This document shows positions 7,263 through 16,569 of a DNA stretch of 17,528 nucleotides, piece by piece; position 1 is the stretch's first letter, and each line of letters starts with the position of its first letter. Both the position numbers and the translations under genes were made by a program. The notes under the pieces were generated by a model. It had not been told where the DNA came from. It saw only the letters and a program-made list of their open reading frames with translations, and did no database searches. The DNA is from Oehlia diaphana (taxonomy: Eukaryota; Glomeromycota; Glomeromycetes; Glomerales; Glomeraceae): positions 22,587-40,114 of the forward strand of contig QZLH01001174.1 of the NCBI GenBank assembly GCA_003833135.1, read 5' to 3'.

Positions 7263-7685
7263 TCTGTATCCATTTTCGTTAATTAAAAATATATTAATTA
7301 ACCAAACTAATTTATTTTTGATATATAATTTGGCAATGATTTTTCTATTTATAGGCTTATTGCTATTTATTTTTTTTAAAAATACAGAAAAAAATTTATA
7401 TGATCTACATTACCGAGATAATGTTACTTCGCATTTTCATTTTAACCATTTCGGGTTAGGTTTATTTTTTATGATGATCAGCTGCTGCTTAGAATTTTCT
7501 TTGCTACAAAAATATTTAATTTTTGTATACAATAGTAGTACAAACAGTAATACAAATAAGTAATACAAATGTGTTCAATTCGTTCAATTCATAATTTTTT
7601 TCTTTTGCCCATAATAATTCTGGGGTTTATTTTGAGTGACGTAGTTATTCATTTATATAACTAAAATTAAAATTACTCAATTAAT
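7263..7685. other. AT-rich spacer between the two kinase loci
   Basis: No gene is supported. An 81-codon open frame at 7318-7563 would need a TTG start and has the Phe/Leu/Ile-rich composition of AT-rich non-coding DNA. A TATA-like word (tttatataa, 7652-7660) lies 26-34 bases before the kinase ATG, preceded by a tgacgt word at 7636-7641. Confidence 0.4.
7652..7660 (+). promoter_or_regulatory. possible TATA element of the kinase gene at 7686
   Basis: tttatataa ends 26 bases before the ATG at 7686. The distance would give a very short leader, and such words are common in this AT-rich DNA, so support is weak. Confidence 0.25.
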
Positions 7686-9586
7686 ATGGATGAAACCCCA
7701 AAAAATTTATGGAAGTATACTGTTACAAATAAATATCGGGTAATGGCAATTTAAATATATTTTTAATAATTATAATTATTTTATTGAATTTTTGTAGTTA
7801 AAAATATAATAATTTTTGTCTATTAAAAGCTCCATGTTACAATTCCTACTATTGATTTAACTAATGAATCAGAAAATGTAGATCAAAGAGTAGTTTATAT
7901 AGGAGATTTAGAAAAAAGAAAACAAGCGTATGGAATATGTGGAGAATGTAAAGAACCTGGCACAGGAAATAAATGGTGTCAATCTTGTAATGCTAAAAGA
8001 TTTAAAGATAACTTTAAAAATTGGACTAGTGGAAATAAAGATATTGATTATTTATACAGCAATCACAACTTAATGCTGTACATTATCTTAAATATCTTGA
8101 ATGGATACCTTTTGAAAAATTTCAAAATATCACATATATTGCGGAAGGTGGTTTTGGTAAGATTTATTCGGCTGAATGGCCTGAAGGACATATTCAATAT
8201 TGGTAGAGATAGTTGGGATAAATATGCATTAAAAAGTTTGAATAATTCTTCTGATATACGTTCAGATTTTTTAAATGAGGTAATTTAAACTTTTTCTTAT
8301 ATATAAAGTTTGTTATTTGCATTTATTTATTAATGAAATTTTTCCTTTTTGATAATAATTAGATTAAATCTCATCTTCAGATTTATCTTAATGATATTGT
8401 TCAATGCTTTGGAATTACTCAAGATCCAGATAACAAAGAGTATATGATGGTTTTAAGTTATTGTAAAAATGGAAATTTGAGAAATTATTTAAATAAATCT
8501 ATAAATTATATTAATTATAAATCAAAAATTGACAAATTACAACAAATTGCAAGAGGACTTTTAGATATTCATAATGCAGAAAAAGTTCACAAAGATTTTC
8601 ATTCAGGCAATATATTATATGGTTCCAGTGATTATCCATATATAAGTGATTTAGGTATGTGTCAACCAGCAAATATAAAGCAATTAGTTAAAGAAGAAGG
8701 AATTTATGGAGTATTACCATATATGGCACCAGAAGTTATTTTACGTGGATACCAATATACAAAAGCAGCAGATATTTACTCATTTGTAATAATAATGAAT
8801 GAATTTAGAAATTCCTTTTAATGATATTCCTCATGATGAATTTTTAGCCTTTAAAATATGTAAAGGACTTAGACCAACAATTTCTAAAGATGTACCAAAG
8901 TTACTTACAGATTTGATAATAAAATGTTGGGATGCTGAAATAAAAAATAGACCAACCACTAAAGAATTGTATCAACTATTAAAGAAATGGTATGAAGAAG
9001 TTAAAATTGAAGATAGTAAATATGGTGAAAATGGTAACAATAGTCAAAATAGTGAAATATACAGTATTTTCAAATAAAAGAATGTGATAAAATTAGAAAA
9101 GAAAAATTTAAAAACAGGTCAGATGAAGATAAATCCAAGAGCTTTCAAACACACCCACAAGCATTTTATACTAGTAGACTTTTAAATTTTAAAAATCTTC
9201 CAAAACCAGTAAATTCATCAGATTTATCATCTTTTCAATTCAGTGCAGGTAATTTATTTAATTTTGTTTTCTCATATAATAATCCATTTTACATTATTTA
9301 TGTTATTTTATTTTTTAATAGATGCTAATTATACAGCTCAATTAACATCAGCAAATCCAAGTAAGTAATCTCTTAATTATCATTATTATAATTATTTTAT
9401 TTACATTTGTTAACATTTAAATATTATGAATACATAATATATAGTTTCAGAATGCTTAGATGTTCAATTAAGTGAATTAGGTAAGTTATTATATTTGTAA
9501 TTTTATTGATATTCTATATCTAATTTTTTTTTTTTTTTTTAGAACTAAATGAAATTTCCCAAGATGATGAACATAATATTGAATGA
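7686..9586 (+). pseudogene. zinc-ribbon protein kinase gene, full exon layout, four frameshifts
   Basis: This belongs to the expanded serine/threonine (TKL-like) kinase family of these fungi. Exon 1 is 7686-7739 (MDETPKNLWKY...NKYR). Exon 2 is 7830-8279, with a C-x2-C-x9-C-x2-C zinc ribbon (7938-7988), the linker NWTSGN, LNAVHYLKYLEWIPFEKF, the glycine loop AEGGFGKIY and the lysine in YALKSL. Exon 3 is 8363-9248, with VHKDFHSGNIL (HKD catalytic loop), ISDLG (in place of DFG), YMAPE, DIYSF and the C-lobe end. Short tail exons follow at 9322-9360, 9451-9480 and 9543-9586 (ending HNIE), each with a clean GT-AG intron. Frame is lost near 8048-8056 (1 base missing), 8201-8206 (several codons missing, not a multiple of three), 8803-8812 (about 8 bases missing) and in the T-run 9067-9070 (1 base missing). 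SFV replaces the usual SFG at about 8783. Either a recent pseudogene or partly assembly error; splice sites and tail exons remain intact. Two open fragments remain (8444-8821 and 8799-9077). Confidence 0.85.
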
Positions 9587-10297
9587 ATTTCTTTTTATAT
9601 GAAGTTGAAGTCAAATAGTTTAAATCGTATATTAAAGTTAGTTTATTTCTATTTTTCTTTCATTTATACTTTATAAATTTTTATAAAATATAGTATAGAT
9701 TTATTGGATTTTATATTTAAGAATATTCTATATAATGAAGATTTTAAACGTAAAACTGTAATACAATAAGTATATTTGCAACTGCAAATATTCCGCATTA
9801 TGCTCAATGTTATCTTTGCTCATTGATTATATCATTTTATGCGAAATAAAATAAATAAAAGGTTTTGGTTAATACTTAAGGTAGTTAGATCAGGTTAACT
9901 AGAATTCATTTTTTTGAGATGAAAAGAATTGCGATTAATCACATGATATTCTATCAAATTATATAAGCGTTAATAAGCAGACATGTTATTTTTTTCTCAC
10001 TTTTGATTTCCGCAATTAACCTAAATGATTTTTATTTCATAATATAAATCCTAATATCTCACAATAAATTAAATAATTTACGTTTATTTTATCAATGATT
10101 ATTAAATATCAACTACCTCCATTCAAATCATTCCACCAAATTTTGCTAAAAAAAAAAATTTTTTGAACTTTAGAAAATGGATATTCTTTAATCTGTAAAT
10201 AACAACAAATAAATAATGGTTAGAAGTCCAGTCCTAACTTAGGAGTAGTTATAATAGTCAAAGGACAGAATGATTAAATAAAAATGGGCCATGTAAT

Positions 10298-10325
10298 AGA
10301 CATTTTCACCAATCAGTGAAAGTCT
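10298..10325. repeat. small hairpin, agac-at-tttcac / gtgaaa-gtct
   Basis: tttcac (10304-10309) pairs with gtgaaa (10316-10321), extended by agac (10298-10301) with gtct (10322-10325) across a 2-nt bulge; the loop is caatca. No adjacent gene gives it a role. Confidence 0.35.
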
Positions 10326-10680
10326 TTGTGACCGATATAGCCCACATCTAATAATGGTGTTATTATTTGACGTTTTTGATCATGCATTAATTAATAACAT
10401 CATAAATAAGCCTTATTTAACTTTCTATAAATTTCATTTTTATTTTATTTTTAATCCACTTTATTAGCTTTATTTAAACTTTCCTACAAAATATTCATTT
10501 ACAACATATTTTTTACTCCACTTTATTATATCAATCATGCGTTATTGCTATGCCTAATAAAAATATTGGTCTATGAAAATCTGCATGATCTTATTGGGCT
10601 GAACGATAATATTATTTATAGTATTAATACCATAATCATCATTATTAGTGAGTAATTCTTTATCAAAGGAAAAGTATTAT

Positions 10681-10708
10681 ACATGTATATGTATATATGT
10701 ATATATGA
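10681..10708. repeat. (TATATG)-type microsatellite
   Basis: acatgtatatgtatatatgt followed by atatatga is a short run of alternating purine-pyrimidine TA/TG units. Confidence 0.55.
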
Positions 10709-11563
10709 TAGGTTTGCTAAGTTCAGTGGTTATGAAAATTAAAGATATTGAATCATTGGATTATTTTGGATACTAGTAATAGTGTACCGTACATGATAGC
10801 GATAGGAATCACTATATATTAAAATAGTCATTTAGTTATCTTCAAGATTTTGTTCATACAATCACACTCATATTTAACACTTGTAGTCATAATAATTGTT
10901 ATTGGATGCATACTTAAAAGATATTGAATTAATTTCATCCACTTTCTATTATAGTATAATTTGAAGTAAAACAATAGTATTTCAAAGAAAAACTAATTTA
11001 TTAACCAATCAATTGTGTTAGTAAATTAAAATATCAAATGCTGGACGAAATTAATCATGGTGCGGGCAAAGTTTACTACTCGTAATACAAATTTACTCGA
11101 ATCCTATGATTAAGAATATGATCAATTATGTGATAATTAATATTTTTTTAGTTAATTAAATTCACTGGTCAATATTTAATAATTAGCTATCGGATTATTG
11201 TCAATATCAATATCAATAGACAAAGTATCAATAGAATAAAAAAAAGAACTTATATATAATAATAACCAAATAGATATATATAGTAGATATAATAGGTTTT
11301 ATTTGTTAATATCATCAATATTAACATTACTTACATTTACATGAATGACTGAGCATTATGTAAATATGAATAATTTTTTATATTTTAGACAGACAAGTAA
11401 GATCAATTCATCCTTTATACTTTGATTTATAATTATTCATTATATGGACGAAATAAAATGATCCCAGATTTAAGTTATTAACTAAACGTTTCTGTATTCC
11501 TCTTCTCAGAAGAAAAACTTTATTAAAATTAACCAATTTCAGCTGCTTCAAATTAAAGATTAG

Positions 11564-11805
11564 CTCGCGATCTGTGAGTCAACTACAAAAAATTCATTGA
11601 TGATTTTTTCTGATACCCGATTTTCATTCCTTAAATAATGCTCTTTATGTGAACCCATTCAATACCAACATATTTTAATACATAATATTTATCCCAAAGT
11701 TTCAAATAGTTTATGATTTTTTCACATGATTTTTCACTTTTATTTGACGCCACACCAGATTCCCATTTTCAGCAGATCTTTTGCAGTTGACTCGTGGATC
11801 ACGAA
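11564..11805. repeat. degenerate inverted repeat, possible MITE-like remnant of about 240 bp
   Basis: The 32 bases at 11564-11595 (starts ctcgcgatctgtgagtcaac) and the reverse complement of 11774-11805 (starts ttcgtgatccacgagtcaac) agree at 23 positions without any gap. All nine differences are transitions. Both arms share the core gagtcaact(a/g)caaaa. The interior has no coding frame. The layout fits a non-autonomous DNA element with decayed terminal inverted repeats, or two inverted copies of a short repeat. Confidence 0.5.
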
Positions 11806-12377
11806 TTAAAAAATATTTATTTTAGTTTGTATTAATGGTTTTATATTTATTTATATTATTTTTATTAAAATAATTTAAATAAATAATGTTTATATCAAAT
11901 TATTTTAATTATTTCATTTTAAATCATTTCAAAAATAATTGGGACAATATTTGATTTATTAACAAAATTATATTATTTTTCTTTGTAATCTAATCGTCTT
12001 AAAGAGCACCTTTGAAATAATAATGAGCACGTAAAATAATTAAATGTGTTCGAAATTCCTTAATATTTAAATTTGAATAATAACATTATAGTCGTCGGCA
12101 TCATTTAATATATGAAGGAAAAGTCCTTTGAAAGATTGAAATGACTAATAGTTATTCTTTCAGCATAAACCGTACACCAACTTTTTTTCTTTTAAAAAAT
12201 GACATTAATATATTATTTATATAGCAATTAGGTTTGATGTATCGGTATATATATATAATCGTGATAATGGCTTGAAATAATACATACCGTATAATTACAC
12301 AAAAAGTGATTTGCTATAAAACAACATCTCATTGTTTTTCCATTAATGGTTTTTTGAATTCCATAATAGGCAAAATA

Positions 12378-12551
12378 TTTTTTTTTTTTTTTGTGGTAGA
12401 GAATTTTTTAATAGGGGGTTTTTTTAATAGAGAATTTCATTAAAGAATTTTCTTTAATTGAGAGATAAATAATTTGCTGAGAATAGAAATTTCATGATTG
12501 TAGAATTTTTTTTTTTAATGGGAAAGATTTTTTTTTTTTTTTTTTTTTTTT
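12378..12551. repeat. T-homopolymer region with repeated gagaattt-type words
   Basis: T runs of 15 (12378-12392) and 24 (12528-12551) bases flank a series of similar words (tagagaatttttt, tttttttaatag, agaatttcat, aagaattttc, agaattttttt). It precedes the first recognisable Nur1 exon and may lie in an intron or the 5' region of that gene. Runs of this length are also likely sites of assembly error. Confidence 0.45.
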
Positions 12552-12593
12552 GATAGATGATTTTTCATTTTAATTACGAGGCCGAATTTTTAG

Positions 12594-13165
12594 CTACCCT
12601 TTATTACAAGTTATTTTTGAACATCCTGGATTTGACCCTAACAGTGAATGTGTTTGGGTGATAACTATGTGGTGTCCTTCTAATTTTTGTTTAGATCTTT
12701 TCTGGTAATTATGAATGCATTATTATTTTTGTTTATATTTTGGAGTTAATTAAATCTACAACTTTTATTTAGTTATTATTCTCCAGCTCAAGTTTTGATT
12801 CTTAATTATTTGACCGGAGAAAATTACTTTTATCTTTTGCCAGCGGCAGTAATCATTGGAATTCAAGTAAATATAAGTTAATTATAAGCTCTTTTATGTC
12901 ACTTTGTTATTCCTATACTAATTTTTTTATACAGTTGAAGGTTCTCGTCAAGCTATATCAGTCTCTTATCAAAGACAGACAAATAATATTCGATGAAGTT
13001 TATAATGAATATACGGAGAAATTTGTCAACCCAAATTGTTTCGTTCACAAATACGAAGTCGGAATACAAACCGATGTAAACAGGCCGTGGGATAAAATTA
13101 ATATTAATCCTAGATTAAAACAGAAACAAAAGAGCAAAAAGGAGATAATGGATAAAAATATTTAA
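12594..13165 (+). CDS. Nur1/Mug154-type nuclear rim protein, C-terminal part (5' end not found)
   Basis: Three joined segments read through two 68-nt GT-AG introns: 12594-12704, 12773-12866 and 12935-13165. The product contains YPLLQVIFEHPGFDPNSE, MWCPSNFCLDLFCYYSPAQV, one membrane segment (about NYFYLLPAAVIIGIQLKVLV), then LIKDRQIIFDEVYNEY, EKFVNPNCF and YEVGIQTD. That matches the order of the fungal Nur1/Mug154 family (DUF2418): F-D-P-x-(S/T)-E, W-x-P, LFC-x(2)-SP, membrane helix, E-x(3)-EY-x(2)-KFV-x-P and (D/E)VG(V/I)QT. Family members sit in the inner nuclear membrane and, with the LEM protein Lem2/Heh1, hold rDNA or heterochromatin at the nuclear edge. The C terminus ends in a lysine-rich tail. 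Upstream the frame has no ATG before TAA at 12571, so an N-terminal exon with the first membrane part is either unrecognised upstream or lost. The 12594 boundary (after tttttag) is one possible acceptor. Confidence 0.72.
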
Positions 13166-13799
13166 AATATCAAATTTTTCTTCATAAAATCATAACGAAT
13201 CAAGGGCTGTTTCGTTTGGACATTTGAGAGTGTTTGCTGTAAATAACCTTAGACATAATTATACAAGATCATCTCTTCAATTTATTTGCTGTTCCATATC
13301 TGCACGTTCGCAAATTTTCATTCATTTTAAAGAAATAATCTTTTAATATTAGGAGTATAGATTGGTAAATAATTCGTAAGTATTGTATCATTTAAATCGC
13401 TTTGATTAATGCATATTAAAGTAAGGCTAGTTAAAAATCTAATTGTGATTATTTTAATTTTTATATTACCGATTATCAAAAAAAAAAAACTGTAATTACT
13501 GAATCGTCCATTTATTATTACAATTCCTTTTTATAGTAATAATACAGAAATAACATTATTTTTATTATTTTGTTTTTAATAGGTAAGTTTTTCATTATCA
13601 AAAATAAAAAAAGGTATTTAAATAATAAAATAAAATATATTCTAATATAAAGTAACAATTTTGAAATTTGAATAATGTTGCCAGATGTGTATTAGTTAGT
13701 AACAATAAATGAAAAAAAAACAATAGCAATAATACAATAAAGTCATATAATACTAAAAAAAATGGTTCAATCCCAAAATTATGATATAATATATATAAA
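13166..13799. other. intergenic region after the Nur1-like gene
   Basis: This contains the 3' flank of the Nur1-like gene and AT-rich spacer. A 99-codon minus-strand frame at 13598-13897 is Phe/Leu/Tyr-rich and crosses homopolymer runs, so it is treated as chance. A TATA-like run (gatataatatatataaaa) ends immediately at the ATG of the small frame at 13800. Confidence 0.45.
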
Positions 13800-13997
13800 A
13801 TGAACAAACGTGAATGCTGTCGATTATCAACAAATAAAAAAGTGAATGTTTCCCCTTCCGTTGATGAAAAATGGCCTCTCCCATTAAGTGAAAGCAAAAT
13901 TACTCGATATCAAGATTATTTAGATTATCGTTTAATTATACGTAAACTTATTGTTCAAGCCCAAACCTATATCAACATAGTTAAATATTTGAAATGA
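13800..13997 (+). CDS. small hypothetical protein, 65 aa, overlapping the G-beta 3' end in antisense
   Basis: I do not recognise this protein. It begins MNKRECCRLSTNKKV, contains EKWPLPLSESKITRYQDYL and ends INIVKYLK. Its composition is balanced (Arg, Lys, Tyr, Ser, Pro), unlike the Phe/Ile/Asn-rich frames of surrounding spacer, which argues for coding. Against it, it runs antisense across the last exon of the G-beta gene (13955-13966), and a TATA-like stretch lies directly against the ATG, too close to direct a transcript that includes this start. It may be a short convergent gene, an exon of a longer one, or a chance frame. Confidence 0.35.
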   Translation: MNKRECCRLSTNKKVNVSPSVDEKWPLPLSESKITRYQDYLDYRLIIRKLIVQAQTYINIVKYLK

Positions 13998-15605
13998 ATA
14001 ATATTATCAAATAATAATAATAAAAAATTAAATATAATTTACCTTTAATAATGAATCCCAACTACCCGTACACAAAGCCATACCGTCACTTGATACACCT
14101 AAGCAGCTAACACGATTTTCGTGTGCCGCCAAAACACCCACACGTTCACCTTTTAATGTATCCCAAACATTACAATTGAAATCATCATAACCCGCAAATA
14201 GAAGACGACCAGAAATCGAAAAGGCAACAGAAGTGATACCACAGAGAATATTATCATGCGTATATTGATTTAATTCTCGATCTGCACGTAAATCAAATAA
14301 TCGACAAGATGCATCGTCCGAACCAGTTCCAAATGCATCTCCATTAGGGAAAAATCTAAGAAAAAAAAAATTTTTTTTTGACCCATTTTATTGTTACAGC
14401 GCCATCCAAAAAAAAAGTTACTTACTGTACAGCATTAATATCTGATTCATGACCTGTGAATGTTTGTACACAGCGACCATTTCGGATATCCCAAACTTTA
14501 GCCGCAGCATCACAAGCTCCAGATACAAATATTTGCTGATTAGGTGCAAGAGACAAACTAAAAACAATTTCACTGTTTAGCGTCGATTCATTATAAGAAA
14601 TAATCTGACTGGGTTCAAATATTTGTTAAATACCTCATTACATCACCAGTATGGTCATTAAACTCTAATATTTTCATTCCAGCATCAATATCCCAAAGAA
14701 TACAAGACATGTCACCTGACGATGTCAAAATTTGTCTATCATTAAGAAACCGACAGCAAGAAAGGTAGCCAGTATGAGAACCCAATTCTCGAGCAACTTT
14801 AACGGAACCTTCTTTTGTCTTTAGGTTATAGATAGAACAAATATTATCCAAACCACCACAAGCAACAAAAGCACCAGATGGTGCGTAAGCACATGTCATA
14901 ACCCATGAGGATCTAAGGGGAATAGCGTGAACTTTATTGGTTGTTGGAGCATCCCATACGATGAGTTTACCGTCTTGTGAAGCAGATACAAGATGACGCT
15001 TATCCGAAGCCCAGTGCATTGCATAGATTTTCGCGAGATGACCTTTGAGGGTACGACGAACTTTCATTACAATTCTTGGTAAAGGTTCGATTTCAGCGGC
15101 CATTGTTCTCACTATAAATTCAATAAAGGAAAAAAAGAAATATGAGAACAAAGAACTTGTCATATATTTTGAAATTTAAAGAATTATTATTAAACTAAAT
15201 AAATATTTTTAGATTCCGCAATTCACTAATTTATTTCAATTCATATTATTGGATATCAATTACTTTTTAATCCTTCTTATTTATCCCTTGTTTATTGATT
15301 AATTAATTGAAATAAAATTATCTTGAATAATATGTAATCACAACCCCAAGTTTTTTTTGCTAAACTTATTCTATAGGTTTCATTCAAAAATATCCTCGTA
15401 TATATCCTCGTATATATAAAGGTAATCCAAATAAATAAATATATTCGAAATAAGACTTTCACTATCAACTAAAATTTAAATCATAAACAATCTCTAAGTA
15501 CATACGAGACGTGTCAGCTAATGTATCTTTCCTCATCTTAATTTTTTCTTTTAAAGTTTCTGCTTCTTTGCGAGCAGCGGCTATCCTGTCTTGAATGTCG
15601 GACAT
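13955..15605 (-). CDS. heterotrimeric G-protein beta subunit, 344 aa, five exons
   Basis: Exons on the minus strand: 15605-15506, 15111-14634, 14557-14426, 14355-14043 and 13966-13955, joined by GT-AG introns of 394, 76, 70 and 76 nt. All junctions keep frame (1035 nt including TGA). Residues 1-45 form the G-gamma-binding coiled coil ([20 protein letters not shown]). Then come [23 protein letters not shown] and seven WD40 blades, with canonical G-beta signatures: [79 protein letters not shown] and [10 protein letters not shown], ending [12 protein letters not shown]. Length is normal for the family (about 340-350). The protein partners G-gamma and G-alpha at the plasma membrane and relays receptor signals, in fungi typically pheromone, nutrient and morphogenesis cues. 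No broken frame is seen. The MSD start at 15605 matches the family; an in-frame ATG at 15668 would add a 21-residue extension and is not adopted. Minus-strand ATTGG (a CCAAT box) lies near 15757. Confidence 0.95.
15112..15505 (-). other. intron 1 of the G-beta gene (394 nt), with tandem 12-mer and possible alternative first exon
   Basis: The donor is C|GTATGTAC and the acceptor TTATAG|TG, restoring the conserved junction [12 protein letters not shown]. It is over five times longer than the other introns. It contains a tandem duplication of tatcctcgtata (about 15391-15414) beside a TATATATA stretch. An ATG at 15163 opens a frame that reads through the acceptor into exon 2 in the correct frame, with a hydrophobic 18-residue lead ([15 protein letters not shown]). 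Confidence 0.7.
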
Positions 15606-16569
15606 TTTGTGCTTGAATTCAAAGGAAAAGACAAAATATGGTCGAGGATGAAAGAAACGTTTGTACAAAATTTTCTAAATATTAATACAATGTATTTAAA
15701 AAAAGGGCGTTGGTATGCAAAGAAAGAAAAAGGCCACGGAAATTAAATGTGGGCCCAATCAGGTAAATAATCAACTAATATCTTTGATTCAGGTAAGACA
15801 AATTATAAGCTTTGTTTATTGGTTATTATTCATGAAGATTTACCAATTTGTATATTTGGTCGATTACGATTAATTTGTATTCGGCAATTTTTCTTCCTTC
15901 CAACTCTAGATAGATTTTTTTACGCGTTTTTGCCTTCTTTTAAAATTTTATTATATATAGAATCAGAAATATTTTAGGGCCCATAACGATTTAAATGCAT
16001 TTTTTTGCCGTAGACTAAACAATTTTTCCCTGAAGCAAAAGTATCGGTCCCTTATTGAGATATATAAGTTAGCACCGCGTAGCGGGTCAAGAACTACACC
16101 AAGTCATTATGTATTAATTTATATTATATAGATAATACTATCTTTCGCAATAACAGATAATATGTTTCTCTTTTAATATCAAAAAAAACTAGCAAAAACT
16201 AAAAATCGATCATTTATCAGTAATTTGAAATGATTTTATAAAAAATAGAACAATCAATTTATTAAATTCGAATATGAAAACGATCAAATTATGATCACCA
16301 GTTGACGAAAATACCTTAATTTTGATTTTATCAAAAATATATTCAAACTGCATCAATGCTGTTTTATTTTATGAACATATGATCATATTATCGAAATATT
16401 CTCTGCGGTAGTAAAATTGTGTGCCAAAAAAAATATAGACTAAAAATATCAACTGTAGAAGTAACAAAAACCATTATATTTATTTGCTTTTGATGTAATT
16501 TTATAAGCTTTACATCTGTGAAAAGTTTGGAAAAACAATATTTTATATTTGTGATATTTAATTGTAGTA
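15606..16569. other. upstream region of the G-beta gene and AT-rich spacer
   Basis: The first 200 bases are the likely promoter and leader of the minus-strand G-beta gene; they include g/c-rich words (gggcgttgg, aaggccacgg, gtgggcccaatc) unlike the rest. No gene is seen beyond. A 68-codon minus-strand frame at 16388-16594 looks like chance. A C/G-rich palindrome-like word at 16074-16087 is listed separately. Confidence 0.45.
16074..16087. repeat. GC-rich palindromic word accgcgtagcgggt
   Basis: ccgc (16075-16078) pairs with gcgg (16082-16085) around gta in a stretch otherwise about three quarters A+T. Such words are typical of repeat-element ends. I believe similar gcaccgcgtagcggg words recur in Rhizophagus repeats, but this is from memory and there is only one copy here. 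Confidence 0.35.

Larger units (their letters stand above)
9587..12593. other. 3-kb AT-rich gene-free tract
   Basis: I find no frame with coding character on either strand. AATAAA words at about 9844-9858 may serve the kinase transcript. Within it are a small hairpin (10298-10325), a TA/TG microsatellite (10681-10708), a degenerate inverted repeat (11564-11805) and a T-run region (12378-12551), each listed separately. A G/C-richer segment at about 11040-11100 (ctggacgaaatt, ggtgcgggcaaag) looks like repeat DNA but has no partner in the window. Confidence 0.55.

Noticed and set aside
7318..7563. 81-codon plus-strand frame resembling a membrane peptide
   Set aside because: It needs a TTG start, consists mostly of Phe/Leu/Ile from T-rich DNA, and sits in the spacer between two kinase loci.
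12896..12934. ATG at 12896 as start of an 89-aa protein
   Set aside because: The first 13 codons lie in the intron before the last Nur1-like exon; the acceptor at 12933-12934 and homology in the previous exon explain the frame better.
13598..13897. 99-codon minus-strand frame with many Phe/Leu
   Set aside because: It is antisense to the small frame at 13800, crosses A/T homopolymers and has the composition of chance frames.
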